A DNA stretch of 64,000 nt from JBPRGH01 sp051418055 (GTDB taxonomy: Bacteria; Bacteroidota; Bacteroidia; Cytophagales; Cyclobacteriaceae): NCBI GenBank assembly GCA_051418055.1, contig JBPRGH010000139.1:124001-188000 (forward strand), read 5' to 3'. Below are positions 9,152-19,057 of the stretch, in pieces (positions within the stretch are counted from its first letter, which is position 1; every line of letters begins with the position of its first letter). The notes beneath the pieces were generated by a model, which had not been told where the DNA came from, made no database searches, and saw nothing but the letters and a program-made list of their open reading frames with translations. The position numbers and the translations under genes are program-made.

Positions 9152-11407
9152 TTATTTTAGAATAAATTCTGCACCATTGAGATCCTGCGAATTTGGCCCG
9201 ACAAATACTTCGTATGCTCCAGGCTCATAACCATAGCTTAAATCCTTTCGATAGAAAGAGAGGTCATCAGATGAAATCTCAAATTCTACAACCTTTGTCT
9301 CTCCTGGCCGGATCATTAATTTTTTAAACCCTTTAAGCTCTTTTACCGGACGGGTAATACTGCCTACTTTATCACGGATATAAAGCTGAACTACTTCCTC
9401 GCCAGCGATATCGCTTGTATTTGTAACTTCTACAGTCACCTTTAATTTCTCTTCAGAAGTTATCTCATTGCTACTAATCTCGATTGGCGAATATTCAAAT
9501 GTTGAATAGCTTAACCCATAACCAAAAGGATATAAAGGTTTGCTGTCAAGATCATTATAATGTCTGTAGAATACCTGCCCGGGTGAAGCTACCGGTCTCC
9601 CAGTCATCTTATGATTATAATAAACAGGTATCTGACCAACCGATCTTGGGAAAGTCATAGGCAATTTACCTGAAGGATTATACTTACCGGTTAATACATC
9701 CGCAATAGCATGTCCGGCCTGGGAGCCAAGATGCCATGTCTCCAATATAGCCGGAATATTTTCAGCCTCCCATTGAATTGTCATTGGCCTTCCATTCATA
9801 AGTACCAGCACAATATTTTTATTGGCTTTATAAACCTCTTTAAGGAGCTCCAGTTGCAATCCGGGCAAACCAATATCAGCCCTGCTTCTACCCTCGCCAG
9901 ACATATAGGCAGTCTCTCCCAGTACCATAATTACTGTTTCAGCTTCCCTGGCTTTAGCTACAGCCTCACTGATGCCAGACCGGTCTTCCTCTTCTATTTC
10001 CAACTGCTGAAAGAAATTATTTGGTCCTATAGAGAGCTTTACTCCTTCAGCATATGTAATTACAGTTTTATCACCTATTGCTTCATCAAGTCCTTCATAA
10101 AATGAAACAGCGGAATTTGATTCAGCGGCACCTCTCCAATTTCCTATCGGTGAATCTTTATCTTTGGCAAGCGGACCTATAACGGCAATTTTTTTAGCGT
10201 TTAACGGCAGTAGATTATTTTCATTCTTCAATAAGACAATAGATCTTCTTGCTATATCACGAGATGCTTCCATATGCTCTTCAGAAGCCAAAAATTCCTT
10301 TTCTCTGTTTTCATCAAAATATTTGTATGGATCATCAAAGAGTCCTAATCGATATTTAAGAAGCAGTACTCTTCTTACAGCGTCATCAATTATCTTTTCA
10401 TCAATAGTTCCTTCTTTCACCAGCTCTTCCAAATGATTAATATAAGCTTTAGCTTCCATATCAATATCTGATCCAGCCTCTATGGCCAATCGTGCTGCCT
10501 CTTTATTATCCTTTGCTACACCATGCGGCACCAATTCTCCTATAGAATTCCAATCAGAAACCACGACACCATCAAATGCCCAATCACCTTTTAAAAGCTC
10601 CCTTTGCAGGTACTCACTCGCCGTAGCAGGTACCCCATCAATATCGTTAAATGCATTCATGAAGGTAGCAACACCTTGCTCTTCTGCAGCTTTGAATGGA
10701 GGGATTATAAGATTTAGCAGCTGATGTTTACCAAGATAAACATTGTTATAATCCTGGCCTCCTTCAACCATCCCGTATCCTGCAAAATGCTTGGCACATG
10801 CAGCTATTGTAGCAGGGTCGGAAAGGTCATTACCCTGAAAACCGCGAACTCTTGCCTTTGCAATTTCAGCGCCCAAATAAGGGTCCTCTCCTGCTCCTTC
10901 CATTACCCTACCCCAGCGAGGATCTCTGCCAATATCAACCATGGGGGCAAATGTCCATTGGATACCCGCAGCAGACGCCTCTCGGGCAGCAATTCGGGCG
11001 GAATTCTGAATTGCCTCAAGGTCCCATGATGCACTTTCACCCAGAGGAATGGGAAAAATAGTTTTATAGCCATGAACAACATCAAAGGCAAAGATCAGAG
11101 GTATACCTAATCTTGAATTCTCTACAACCTGCTTTTGCATTTCATAGGCATCCTTAGCTCCCAAAAGATTAAGTACCGAGCCCACTCCACCGGAATTTAG
11201 CTGGTCATAACGGATCTTTTCCTCTCCGGTACGGTTGCCTGGTCCTGTAAGGTTAGATCCTACAGAATATTGATTTAGCTGACCTACTTTTTCATAAATT
11301 GTCATTTTTGACAGAATACTATCTATTTTAGCTTCATATTTTGTTTGCGCTCTAACATTGCTACATATGAGGCAGGCAAAAAGAATGGCAATTAATAACC
11401 TTTTCAT
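9152..11407 (-). CDS. GH3 beta-glucosidase
   Basis: Exo-acting enzyme that would release glucose from beta-linked oligosaccharides in the periplasm. It has a signal peptide (MKRLLIAILFA...VRAQ), an N-terminal TIM barrel with GVVVSDWNSIG carrying the nucleophile Asp, a second alpha/beta domain with MSGEGRSRADIGLPG, and a C-terminal fibronectin III-like domain (VTVEVTNTSDIAGEEVVQLY). The ATG at 11407 is preferred over one at 11446, which would add 13 residues before the signal peptide and overlap the upstream GH16. It is the fifth gene of the PUL operon, 13 bases after the GH16 gene. Confidence 0.94.
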   Translation of the reverse strand: MKRLLIAILFACLICSNVRAQTKYEAKIDSILSKMTIYEKVGQLNQYSVGSNLTGPGNRTGEEKIRYDQLNSGGVGSVLNLLGAKDAYEMQKQVVENSRLGIPLIFAFDVVHGYKTIFPIPLGESASWDLEAIQNSARIAAREASAAGIQWTFAPMVDIGRDPRWGRVMEGAGEDPYLGAEIAKARVRGFQGNDLSDPATIAACAKHFAGYGMVEGGQDYNNVYLGKHQLLNLIIPPFKAAEEQGVATFMNAFNDIDGVPATASEYLQRELLKGDWAFDGVVVSDWNSIGELVPHGVAKDNKEAARLAIEAGSDIDMEAKAYINHLEELVKEGTIDEKIIDDAVRRVLLLKYRLGLFDDPYKYFDENREKEFLASEEHMEASRDIARRSIVLLKNENNLLPLNAKKIAVIGPLAKDKDSPIGNWRGAAESNSAVSFYEGLDEAIGDKTVITYAEGVKLSIGPNNFFQQLEIEEEDRSGISEAVAKAREAETVIMVLGETAYMSGEGRSRADIGLPGLQLELLKEVYKANKNIVLVLMNGRPMTIQWEAENIPAILETWHLGSQAGHAIADVLTGKYNPSGKLPMTFPRSVGQIPVYYNHKMTGRPVASPGQVFYRHYNDLDSKPLYPFGYGLSYSTFEYSPIEISSNEITSEEKLKVTVEVTNTSDIAGEEVVQLYIRDKVGSITRPVKELKGFKKLMIRPGETKVVEFEISSDDLSFYRKDLSYGYEPGAYEVFVGPNSQDLNGAEFILK

Positions 11408-11420
11408 CTTATCAAGATAT

Positions 11421-12602
11421 TTAATTTTTTTGAAACACACGAACATAGTCTACAACCATTCGCTGAGGAAAAACTGTTGCTGTGTTGGGAGAACCTGGCC
11501 AGTTCCCTCCAACAGCAACATTAAATATGAAGAAGAATTTATCATGAAATTCACTCATGGTTGATGGAGTTATGTCCGTTGTGTGGTAGTGATTATCATC
11601 TACATACCATTTAATATTATTTTGGTCCCATATAATGGTAAAAACGTGAAACTCGTCAGCAAATATTCCGGAAGAAAGCTCGTATGAGCCACCGTAGCTT
11701 GCATGTGTATTGTTATGGTCCCAGTGCAGGGTGCCATGGACTTCATTTTCCCTGCCATTTCCACCGATCATCTCTGTAATATCAATCTCACCACAAGCAG
11801 GCCAACCTACTGTGTTGAAATCTTCTCCCAGCATCCATAAAGCGGGCCATATACCCTGCCCCTGTGGGAGTAAAGCTCTTATATCTATCCTTCCATACTG
11901 GAAGGACTGTTTGTCTTGGGTTACAAGACGTGAGGAAGTATAGCTTCTTCCGCCAAAATTTTCTTTACGGGCTTCAATGATGAGATACCCGTCTTCTACA
12001 GTTGTATTTTCTTTCCGATAATATTGGAGTTCATTATTCCCCCAACCATTTGAACCTGTGCCTATTTCATAGGTCCAGTCTTCCGATAGGGATGATCCTT
12101 CAAATTCATCCTGCCATACTCTTGTAAAACCATCATATTGTTCCGGTGTAGAATAACCATGGGTAGGAAAGGTTTGATCAGATTCAAGATCAGAATCAGT
12201 GATAGTAATTTCTATTTGTCTCGTAGCCAGAGAGACATAAATTCCTGAGGTGAAGTTTAAAAAAAATGATTCGGTCTCCTCTTTAATGTAATCGCCGATA
12301 ATAGTAATTGAAATTTCCTTACTTACCACTCCGGGTTCAAACTCAATCATACCCGATGTTGCTGTATAATCCATTCCATTTATAGCTGTACCATCTGATG
12401 TTGAATAATTAACAAAGGAAGATTGTTCAAAAGGTTCTGATAGCATTGCAACTACCGTTACTACAACATTTTGGTTTGTCTCGTCTACTGTTAAATTTTC
12501 AGCATGTAAAGTGGGTAATACCTGCTGAGGGGCATCATCTTCATCATCACAACTAAAAAGAGATACCATGAAAAAAAGGCTCGTTAAGAGGAAATATTTC
12601 AT
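11421..12602 (-). CDS. GH16 beta-glucanase with Calx-beta domain, lipoprotein
   Basis: It begins with a signal peptide and lipobox (MVSLFSCDDEDD). A Calx-beta domain follows at about residues 30-125, with TSDGTAINGMDYTATSG and the acidic ITITDSD end. The GH16 domain has WQDEFEGSSL, GWGNNELQYY and the catalytic GEIDITEMIGG. This differs from the GH16 paralogue three genes on, which has EIDIME, so the two may differ in linkage or chain-length preference. The start at 12602 (MKYFLLTS) gives a normal signal peptide; the ORF could extend eight residues to 12626. It is probably surface-exposed and makes the first cut in the polymer. Confidence 0.92.
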   Translation of the reverse strand: MKYFLLTSLFFMVSLFSCDDEDDAPQQVLPTLHAENLTVDETNQNVVVTVVAMLSEPFEQSSFVNYSTSDGTAINGMDYTATSGMIEFEPGVVSKEISITIIGDYIKEETESFFLNFTSGIYVSLATRQIEITITDSDLESDQTFPTHGYSTPEQYDGFTRVWQDEFEGSSLSEDWTYEIGTGSNGWGNNELQYYRKENTTVEDGYLIIEARKENFGGRSYTSSRLVTQDKQSFQYGRIDIRALLPQGQGIWPALWMLGEDFNTVGWPACGEIDITEMIGGNGRENEVHGTLHWDHNNTHASYGGSYELSSGIFADEFHVFTIIWDQNNIKWYVDDNHYHTTDITPSTMSEFHDKFFFIFNVAVGGNWPGSPNTATVFPQRMVVDYVRVFQKN

Positions 12603-12642
12603 AAAAAAGAAAATATAAGAGGGCATTAACCCTCTTATATTT
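12603..12642 (-). terminator. Intra-operon terminator-like hairpin in the PUL
   Basis: AAATATAAGAGGG (12611-12623) pairs without mismatch with CCCTCTTATATTT (12630-12642), giving a 13-bp stem and 6-base loop. On the minus strand it is followed by TCTTTTTTAT and then directly by the GH16 ATG. It lies between the glycan-binding protein gene and the first enzyme gene, so it should reduce read-through from susCD into the hydrolases, or act as an mRNA 3'-end stabiliser. Confidence 0.75.
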
Positions 12643-12654
12643 GATTAAATTTAT

Positions 12655-14175
12655 TTATTGAAACGATAGATTTCTTACGTAGAAAGTACCGGCATCAGTA
12701 TGATTTCCACCACCAATTTGAACAAATACCATATCAAGATCAGTTCTGTTAAATGGTGTTTCTCCAGTTGTGTTTGCAAATGAAGGATTATCAAGCTGGA
12801 ATGTAACAGTTACCCATTCATCCGTTGCTAATTCTGCAGACTCATATTGTATAAGATTTGTCCACCATTCCTGAGTAGCACTTACATCTGCAAGTCCAAT
12901 TATTACTTTCTTCGTTAAACCTCCAGTATAATCATTTGAACTAGGCAAATAAACATCTATTGAAACAGTAGTCATTGATGAGAAGTCAATATCTTTAGGG
13001 TCAGGGGCTACTCTTAACTGAGCCTCCTGAAACTGATCAGCAGTTCTGTCAAACTGTCCGACATCTGTTGTTCCACCAGCAGGATCTGCTACACCCGGAG
13101 TTATTACTGAAGTACCTGCTATAGTGCCAAGAAGATCAAAACTTTCAGCTGTTTCAAAAGTATGGCCCATGGTAGCAGGTGCAATATCTGCAAGATCTTC
13201 ACCAAATGGTGCTTCTTCACATGGATCTACAACTATAGGGTTTGTAGTCTCATCATAACTTACAAGAGTAAACTGCCAGTAACCGAAAACTGCTCCAGCA
13301 TCATCTGTAAGGTCTGTTACCAGAACAAGCGTATCTGTAGTCGATGTCTCAACAAGCCTGGCTACCTGATAGGTTACTTCACTAACCGGAACATTTGTCT
13401 CACCAGATGTAGTAACTTTTGATAAACCTATAAATGCACCATCTCCTGATACATTAAGAGTATTTGCAGATGGATCGTAGCTGAAGTTATGAGTTCCTGA
13501 ATTCCAGGCAGAGATATCTGTCCCTTCATTGTTTACCCAATTAGCAGCGTTAGTGGCATCAAAACAAGTACCTTCCATTTCTGGAGGCCAAATACCACCT
13601 TCAGCCCAGAAATCACCATTATTCTCAAAACTGAATGTTCCATCAGTATTAAATGTCCAGGTATCGTCCATAATACAAGATCTCACACATGGTGCCTGCA
13701 CAGCGTTACCCTGGCTGCCCAGTGCAAACCAGATCTCACTGCGATTTTCCGGTCCAACCTGAATTGTGTTTACTCCAGTTGAATTATCAGCAAGAAGATA
13801 CCATGTTTTACCATTATCTCCTATCAGGGCTCTTTGTGCAGCCAGAGGATCTACTATTGATACCGTCTGAGTTTTCGAAGCAGTGGCACCTGTTGCTGAA
13901 GTTACCGTTAATTCTACCTGGTAATCACCCGCCTCAGCATAAGTATGGACAGGGCTTTCTTCAGTGGAAGTATTCCCATCTCCAAAATCCCATAAAGAAG
14001 TTTCAAAATTTTGAGAAAAGTTTGAAAATGTTACTTTCCGAAAATCATCCGGATCCGCTTCAAATTGGAAGCTTGCTACCGGGTCTTCGACTACTACTGG
14101 TTCATCATCTGAACAACTACTGAAGATCATAAAAGACCCTATCAGCATAAATAATACATAAATTGAATGTTTCAT
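12655..14175 (-). CDS. PKD-domain surface glycan-binding lipoprotein (SusE-position)
   Basis: A 506-residue lipoprotein (lipobox FSSCSDDE) in the position where PULs encode a surface glycan-binding protein. A PKD domain spans about residues 30-108 (ASFQFEADPDDFR, LWDFGDGNTSTEESPVHTY). The middle region (about 120-310) is Trp-rich and resembles the unit seen in laminarin PUL binding proteins. The last 160 residues look like a beta-sandwich carbohydrate-binding module (SIDVYLPSSNDYTGGLTKKV, EWVTVTFQLDNPS). No catalytic motif is seen. The gene begins 20 bases after susD and ends before a strong hairpin. Confidence 0.82.
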   Translation of the reverse strand: MKHSIYVLFMLIGSFMIFSSCSDDEPVVVEDPVASFQFEADPDDFRKVTFSNFSQNFETSLWDFGDGNTSTEESPVHTYAEAGDYQVELTVTSATGATASKTQTVSIVDPLAAQRALIGDNGKTWYLLADNSTGVNTIQVGPENRSEIWFALGSQGNAVQAPCVRSCIMDDTWTFNTDGTFSFENNGDFWAEGGIWPPEMEGTCFDATNAANWVNNEGTDISAWNSGTHNFSYDPSANTLNVSGDGAFIGLSKVTTSGETNVPVSEVTYQVARLVETSTTDTLVLVTDLTDDAGAVFGYWQFTLVSYDETTNPIVVDPCEEAPFGEDLADIAPATMGHTFETAESFDLLGTIAGTSVITPGVADPAGGTTDVGQFDRTADQFQEAQLRVAPDPKDIDFSSMTTVSIDVYLPSSNDYTGGLTKKVIIGLADVSATQEWWTNLIQYESAELATDEWVTVTFQLDNPSFANTTGETPFNRTDLDMVFVQIGGGNHTDAGTFYVRNLSFQ

Positions 14176-14195
14176 AGATTAATTATTTGGTTTAT

Positions 14196-15785
14196 TTATT
14201 GAAATAAATTAGTTGCCGGATATTCTGTAATTGAACCAGCAGAATTATCAATATCTTTCTGGGGTGCAGCTAAGAACATGCGATCGGTACTAAAATTGTC
14301 ACCTCTCGAACCGAATAGCTGAGCTTCCGCCCTGCCTGACCTTACAAGATCAAACCATCTGTCTCCTTCTCCTGCAAACTCAGCTCTTCTTTCATACCAG
14401 ATCAGATCTAAAGCTGACCAGCCCTGCTGATTCATTACCTCCTGTGCGGTTTTAAAAGAACCTGCATTATCACCCGGACCTGATGCCCTTTCGCGTACCA
14501 TATCGATATAAGTTAATGCTTCTGCTGATGAACCTGTACCTCTGATAAGCGCCTCCGCATACATCAGGAGCACATCGGCATATCTGATAATTGGCTCATT
14601 AGGGTCTTTCTGAAGATTTATATCTCCTCCATTAGGATTTGAGTAACCTTTATAATTAGCATATTTCTGCTGCCAGTAACCGGTATAATCCACAGGGTTT
14701 TGCTCCGCCTGATTCACTGCACATCCTGCATCCTGCAGTTCTGCTAGAGAAATAATAGCTGCATCCCGACGGTAAGTATCATCATTTAAAAAGTGATCAT
14801 ATAAACTTTGTGTCGGAAGCATAAAACCCCACCCTGCATTATAATCAGGATGATTGGAACATAAACCTCGTATACCTGTAAGTTGCGTGATCATGTTACC
14901 ATCAATAAACTGTACATCACCCCAGCCATGCGGGACCTGGTTTGTATATTGAATTTCAAAAACAGATTCTTCAGTATTTTTTGCTCCAAAAGCAAACAGC
15001 TCATTGTAATCATCGAGCAGCATATATTGACCTGAAGAAATTACAGGTTCCAGTGCTGCCGCTGCTTCGTCAAATAACTGTGTATTATCCCCGGTCATAT
15101 CAGCCCAGTAGAGGTATGCTTTTCCTAATAATGCCTGAGCTGTGGTTTTACTGACCCTTCCAGCAAAAGCACCGGCATATTTTTCTTCAGGGAGAACATC
15201 TATAGCCTCTTCAAGATCATTTGTTATAAATTCAAATAATGTTGAGATCGTTTGGCGCTCAACAGAAGTGTACTCTTCTTCCGTAATAACATGATCTATC
15301 ACAGGGATAGGACCAAAAGCCCGGAAAAGATCAAAATGATAGAAAGCACGCAAAAATTTTGCTTCTGCTGCATATAATTGAGCATTCTCAAGTTCTGAAT
15401 TGGAGTTGGCAATGACAAGATTTGCTCTGTAAACACCCCACCATCCTCTTTTCCAAAAGGACAGGCTTTGTTCAGTCAAACTACTACTTAAAAAATCATC
15501 AATAGCCTGCCATCCGGGCTGGTCAGCATCTGTCGGGTCCCCACCTGCATTAGCATTATCAGAACGTATTTCACCCAGCATTACAGCGCTGGTCCACTGC
15601 CCTTCTACAAAAGTCCATTGCAACGGATCATAAGCAGAAATAAGGGCTTTAAATAGCTGCTCATCAGTCTGATAATAGTTACTCTCTAATACTGCTGCTT
15701 TAGGTTCAGGTTCTATAAATTCCTCTGTACAGCCAAAACTTATCAGCAATACCAGAATAAATTTTAATATATAATTCGTTTTCAT
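14196..15785 (-). CDS. SusD/RagB family outer-membrane glycan-binding lipoprotein
   Basis: SusD-like lid protein of a SusCD transporter. The 529 residues start with a lipoprotein signal (LISFGCTEEFIEPEP). The TPR-rich N-terminal half includes SNYYQTDEQLFKALISAYDP and AEAKFLRAFYHFDLFRAFGP, a hallmark of the family. The C-terminal half has PIIRYADVLLMYAEAL and WYERRAEFAGEGDRWFDLVR, both diagnostic of SusD/RagB. The gene starts 2 bases after susC and sets up glycan capture at the surface. Confidence 0.96.
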   Translation of the reverse strand: MKTNYILKFILVLLISFGCTEEFIEPEPKAAVLESNYYQTDEQLFKALISAYDPLQWTFVEGQWTSAVMLGEIRSDNANAGGDPTDADQPGWQAIDDFLSSSLTEQSLSFWKRGWWGVYRANLVIANSNSELENAQLYAAEAKFLRAFYHFDLFRAFGPIPVIDHVITEEEYTSVERQTISTLFEFITNDLEEAIDVLPEEKYAGAFAGRVSKTTAQALLGKAYLYWADMTGDNTQLFDEAAAALEPVISSGQYMLLDDYNELFAFGAKNTEESVFEIQYTNQVPHGWGDVQFIDGNMITQLTGIRGLCSNHPDYNAGWGFMLPTQSLYDHFLNDDTYRRDAAIISLAELQDAGCAVNQAEQNPVDYTGYWQQKYANYKGYSNPNGGDINLQKDPNEPIIRYADVLLMYAEALIRGTGSSAEALTYIDMVRERASGPGDNAGSFKTAQEVMNQQGWSALDLIWYERRAEFAGEGDRWFDLVRSGRAEAQLFGSRGDNFSTDRMFLAAPQKDIDNSAGSITEYPATNLFQ

Positions 15786-15787
15786 AA

Positions 15788-18700
15788 TTAAAATGTAATT
15801 TGAAGTCCGCCACCAATATTTCTTGTCTGTGGATAAAACCCACGGTCAATACCTGATGCTGCCACATTATAATTTATAGCACCTATTTCAGGATCAAATC
15901 CGCTATACCCTGTCAATGTCACCAGATTATCTGCCGAGAAATAAACCCTAAGTTTTTTGATCTTAGCCTTGTCAAGTAAATCAGATGGTAAGCTATAGCC
16001 TATTTGTACATTTCGGAGCCTCGCATAAGAGCCATCCTCTACATAAAAATCTGATGGGCTGTTATTCGGATTTGCACCGGTAGTTACTCTCGGATATGAA
16101 CCTGAAGGATTTGACTCTGACCATCTGTCTAACCATTCAGTGGTGTAATTCATGTTAATGACATCCTGCCGCTCATATGTCCTGTAAATTTCATTCCCCG
16201 TCTGACCGGCTATTAAAATATTGATGTCAAAAGATTTATAATTAGCAAAGAGATTTATTCCAAAGGTGAAGTCAGCCCATGGTGACCCTATATTCGTCCA
16301 GTCATCTATCGTGATTTCACCATCACCATTTACATCTACATATTTTAAATCACCAGGTTGGGCATTTGGCTGGATAAGATCTCCCTGGCTATTGATATAA
16401 GAAAATATTTCACTTTCACTTCTGAAGATACCATCAGTTTTATATCCCCTGAAATAAAACAAGGGCTCTCCTTTTTCCATACGTGTGATCACTGCATTGC
16501 GGACAGGCCATGTATATCCGTTTACGAAACCAGATTGCCCATCCACCTGGGTCACTACATTGTTTAATGTGGATCCATTCAGAGAAACACCAAAATCAAG
16601 CTCTCCAAAATTGTTATTATAATCGAGCTTAAATTCAATTCCGCTGTTTTGGATCTCACCAATATTGCTGAAGGCTGGATTGTTACCTGCAAATACAGGA
16701 GTTGCCTGGTTGAGGATCAGAAGACCATCAGTTGTTTTATGATAATAATCTACTTCAAGACTAAGAATACTGTTAAAAAACCTTGCTTCTATTCCTATGT
16801 CCAACTGTTTTGACTCCTCCCATCTTACAAAAGGATTAGATAAGGCATCTGGTACAGCTCCCTGATAAACTGTCTGACTCCCATCGTAACCAAATTGATA
16901 AGTAGAATTGAATACAATTAAGCTTTCGTAACTAAATGATCTAATCCTATCATTACCATTTGAACCATAACTTCCTCTAAGCTTAAGAAACTCTACAGCA
17001 TCGACATTCCACATTTCTTCATCAGAAATCACCCAACCTGCCGAAAATGCAGGAAATAAACCAAACCGGTTTTCCCCACCAAATTGAGAACTTCCATCCG
17101 ATCTTAGAGATGCAGTAAAAAGATATTTTTCTTTGTAGTTATAAAGCAATCTTCCGAAATAACTTGTATTCAAAACAGAAGGGTTTTCTGAACCATAGGA
17201 TCGGCGAGAGCTATCTGGTGTCATTTCAACGAAGCGAAGGTTTTCATTAAACAATGCTTCCGGAGGAAGGTCCTGCCCTGAAGCTCCGAAAAACTTCTCA
17301 TCAAACTTAATTGCCGTTGTACCCAGAATAAGATTAAAGGCATGGTTATCCAGCTCTTTTTCAAAAGTCAGATAATTTTCCCACTGCCATCTGAAATTAC
17401 TATAATTGTTATGAGCTACCATACTGCTTGCCTGTTGAAATGCTGGTGTTAGCGAATAAGCGGGAGAATAGAAATCATCTACCACGTTAAAGTAATTGGC
17501 CCCAAGATCTGACCTGAATGTCACCCAATCCAAAGGCTTTATATCCAGATACACATTTCCATAAATATTCTGGCTATTGGATTCATTGTTATTAATAAAT
17601 ATCCTGCTAAATGGGTTTACATATTCCTTTTGAACAAATGGAGACTGTGCAAAACCAAATTGCGCATTTGGATCATAAATAGGTGTTATTGGATCATATA
17701 CCAATGCATCGGCTATAGGTGTTCCAAACTCATTATTTTCAGGGATTGACATGCGCTGAGAACCAACGACAGTTAAATTCTCTCCAAATTTTATAAATTC
17801 ATTCACCTCAGATTCACTATTGATCCTTAAGGTAAACCTTTTATAATTTGATTTTTCAGGAGCTATTATCCCTTCCTGTGAGGTATATGATAAAGAGCTG
17901 TATAAGGTACCACGATCTGTTCCCTTTGATAAAGAAAGATGGTGATTCTGGATGCTTCCGGGTTCAAACAATTCCCCCATCCAATCGGTATCTATAGGCA
18001 GGTTATCTGAAGTAGTAGGAAAGCCTACAGGTAAATTTGACCCGCCATTTCGATATTTTTCATGAATAAGATCAACATATTGTTCAGCATTTAGCATCTC
18101 AGGTATTCTCCAGGCAGACTGTACAAAATATGCTCCGTCATATGAAATATCCGTAATACCACTCTTTCCATTTTTAGTGGTCACATAAATAACTCCATTT
18201 GCACCCTTTGTACCATATATGGCTGTGGAGGCAGCATCTTTTAACACCTGAATTGATTCTATATCACCAGGCGCCAAAGTGCTTAGATCTCCGCCCTGAA
18301 GACCATCAATGATAACAAGTGGGTTATTATTTCCATTGGTGCCTATACCTCGTATTAATATGGTAGGCGAAGTTCCGGGTTGCCCTGAAGCACCACTCAC
18401 CTGAACCCCACTTACCAGGCCCTGAAGGCTACGGCCGACATTAGGCAAGCTAATTTTTTCAAGTGCATCACCCTCCACTTTTGAAATAGCACCTGTAGCT
18501 ACACTTTTCTTTTGTACACCATATCCAACAACTACCACCTCTTGTAGCGACTGAATATCCTGCATTAAAACGACATTAATAATTTCCTGATCATTAACAG
18601 GTATAGATTCCGTCACAAAACCTATAAAGCTGTAAATTAATACATCATCAGGGCTGGCTTTAATAACATATTCTCCATTAATATCAGTAACAGTACCAAT

Positions 18701-18841
18701 GGAGGTGCCCTCGATAAGAATATTTACACCTGGTAAATCTTCACCTTCAAATGATGTCACCTTTCCTTTAATGATATTCTGGCTAAAGCCAAAAAGAGGC
18801 AGGAACGCGAAAAATACAATTAATAATAAAATCCTCTTCAT
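15788..18841 (-). CDS. SusC/RagA family TonB-dependent outer-membrane transporter
   Basis: TonB-dependent oligosaccharide importer, about 1017 residues. After the signal peptide (MKRILLLIVFFAFL) comes a carboxypeptidase-regulatory-like domain (IIKGKVTSFEGEDLPGVNI). The plug follows, with VVGYGVQKKSVATGAIS, the SusC signature LIRGIGTNGNNNPLVIIDG and IESIQVLKDAASTAIYGTKG. A 22-strand barrel ends in GGGLQITF. The ATG at 18841 is chosen; the in-frame TTG at 18847 would add only two residues. It is the first gene of the PUL operon, facing the sensor gene across a 216-bp regulatory region. Confidence 0.96.
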   Translation of the reverse strand: MKRILLLIVFFAFLPLFGFSQNIIKGKVTSFEGEDLPGVNILIEGTSIGTVTDINGEYVIKASPDDVLIYSFIGFVTESIPVNDQEIINVVLMQDIQSLQEVVVVGYGVQKKSVATGAISKVEGDALEKISLPNVGRSLQGLVSGVQVSGASGQPGTSPTILIRGIGTNGNNNPLVIIDGLQGGDLSTLAPGDIESIQVLKDAASTAIYGTKGANGVIYVTTKNGKSGITDISYDGAYFVQSAWRIPEMLNAEQYVDLIHEKYRNGGSNLPVGFPTTSDNLPIDTDWMGELFEPGSIQNHHLSLSKGTDRGTLYSSLSYTSQEGIIAPEKSNYKRFTLRINSESEVNEFIKFGENLTVVGSQRMSIPENNEFGTPIADALVYDPITPIYDPNAQFGFAQSPFVQKEYVNPFSRIFINNNESNSQNIYGNVYLDIKPLDWVTFRSDLGANYFNVVDDFYSPAYSLTPAFQQASSMVAHNNYSNFRWQWENYLTFEKELDNHAFNLILGTTAIKFDEKFFGASGQDLPPEALFNENLRFVEMTPDSSRRSYGSENPSVLNTSYFGRLLYNYKEKYLFTASLRSDGSSQFGGENRFGLFPAFSAGWVISDEEMWNVDAVEFLKLRGSYGSNGNDRIRSFSYESLIVFNSTYQFGYDGSQTVYQGAVPDALSNPFVRWEESKQLDIGIEARFFNSILSLEVDYYHKTTDGLLILNQATPVFAGNNPAFSNIGEIQNSGIEFKLDYNNNFGELDFGVSLNGSTLNNVVTQVDGQSGFVNGYTWPVRNAVITRMEKGEPLFYFRGYKTDGIFRSESEIFSYINSQGDLIQPNAQPGDLKYVDVNGDGEITIDDWTNIGSPWADFTFGINLFANYKSFDINILIAGQTGNEIYRTYERQDVINMNYTTEWLDRWSESNPSGSYPRVTTGANPNNSPSDFYVEDGSYARLRNVQIGYSLPSDLLDKAKIKKLRVYFSADNLVTLTGYSGFDPEIGAINYNVAASGIDRGFYPQTRNIGGGLQITF

Positions 18842-18909
18842 AATCAAATCGAAATCGTTTGCATTTGAACTCTAATTACCGCAGAAGCTATTTAAAAAAG
18901 AAACTTTTG

Positions 18910-19047
18910 AATACATCAAGAATACATCAAGTAGTAATTTCATATTTCACAATACTTCATCAATTATCCATTTTTATTGCTTTTAAATAATATTAGATGC
19001 ATTTTTTGACTCGTAATATTTTTTCTGTTAAATTACATCAATTGTCC
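18910..19047. promoter_or_regulatory. Repeated ATCAA motifs, candidate operator for the PUL sensor-regulator
   Basis: In the divergent spacer between susC and its regulator, AATACATCAAG occurs twice in exact tandem (18910-18920, 18921-18931). Related copies are TTCATCAATTATCC (18956-18969) and TACATCAATTGTCC (19034-19047). The 11-bp tandem period places both copies on the same face of the helix. Location and repetition suggest binding sites for the LuxR-type domain encoded next door. No perfect TAnnTTTG promoter box was found here. Confidence 0.45.
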
Positions 19048-19057
19048 TTTTTTAATT

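Noticed and set aside
11408..11446. Upstream ATG for the GH3 gene adding 13 residues
   Set aside because: It would overlap the upstream GH16 gene by 26 bases and place a charged stretch ahead of an otherwise ideal signal peptide.
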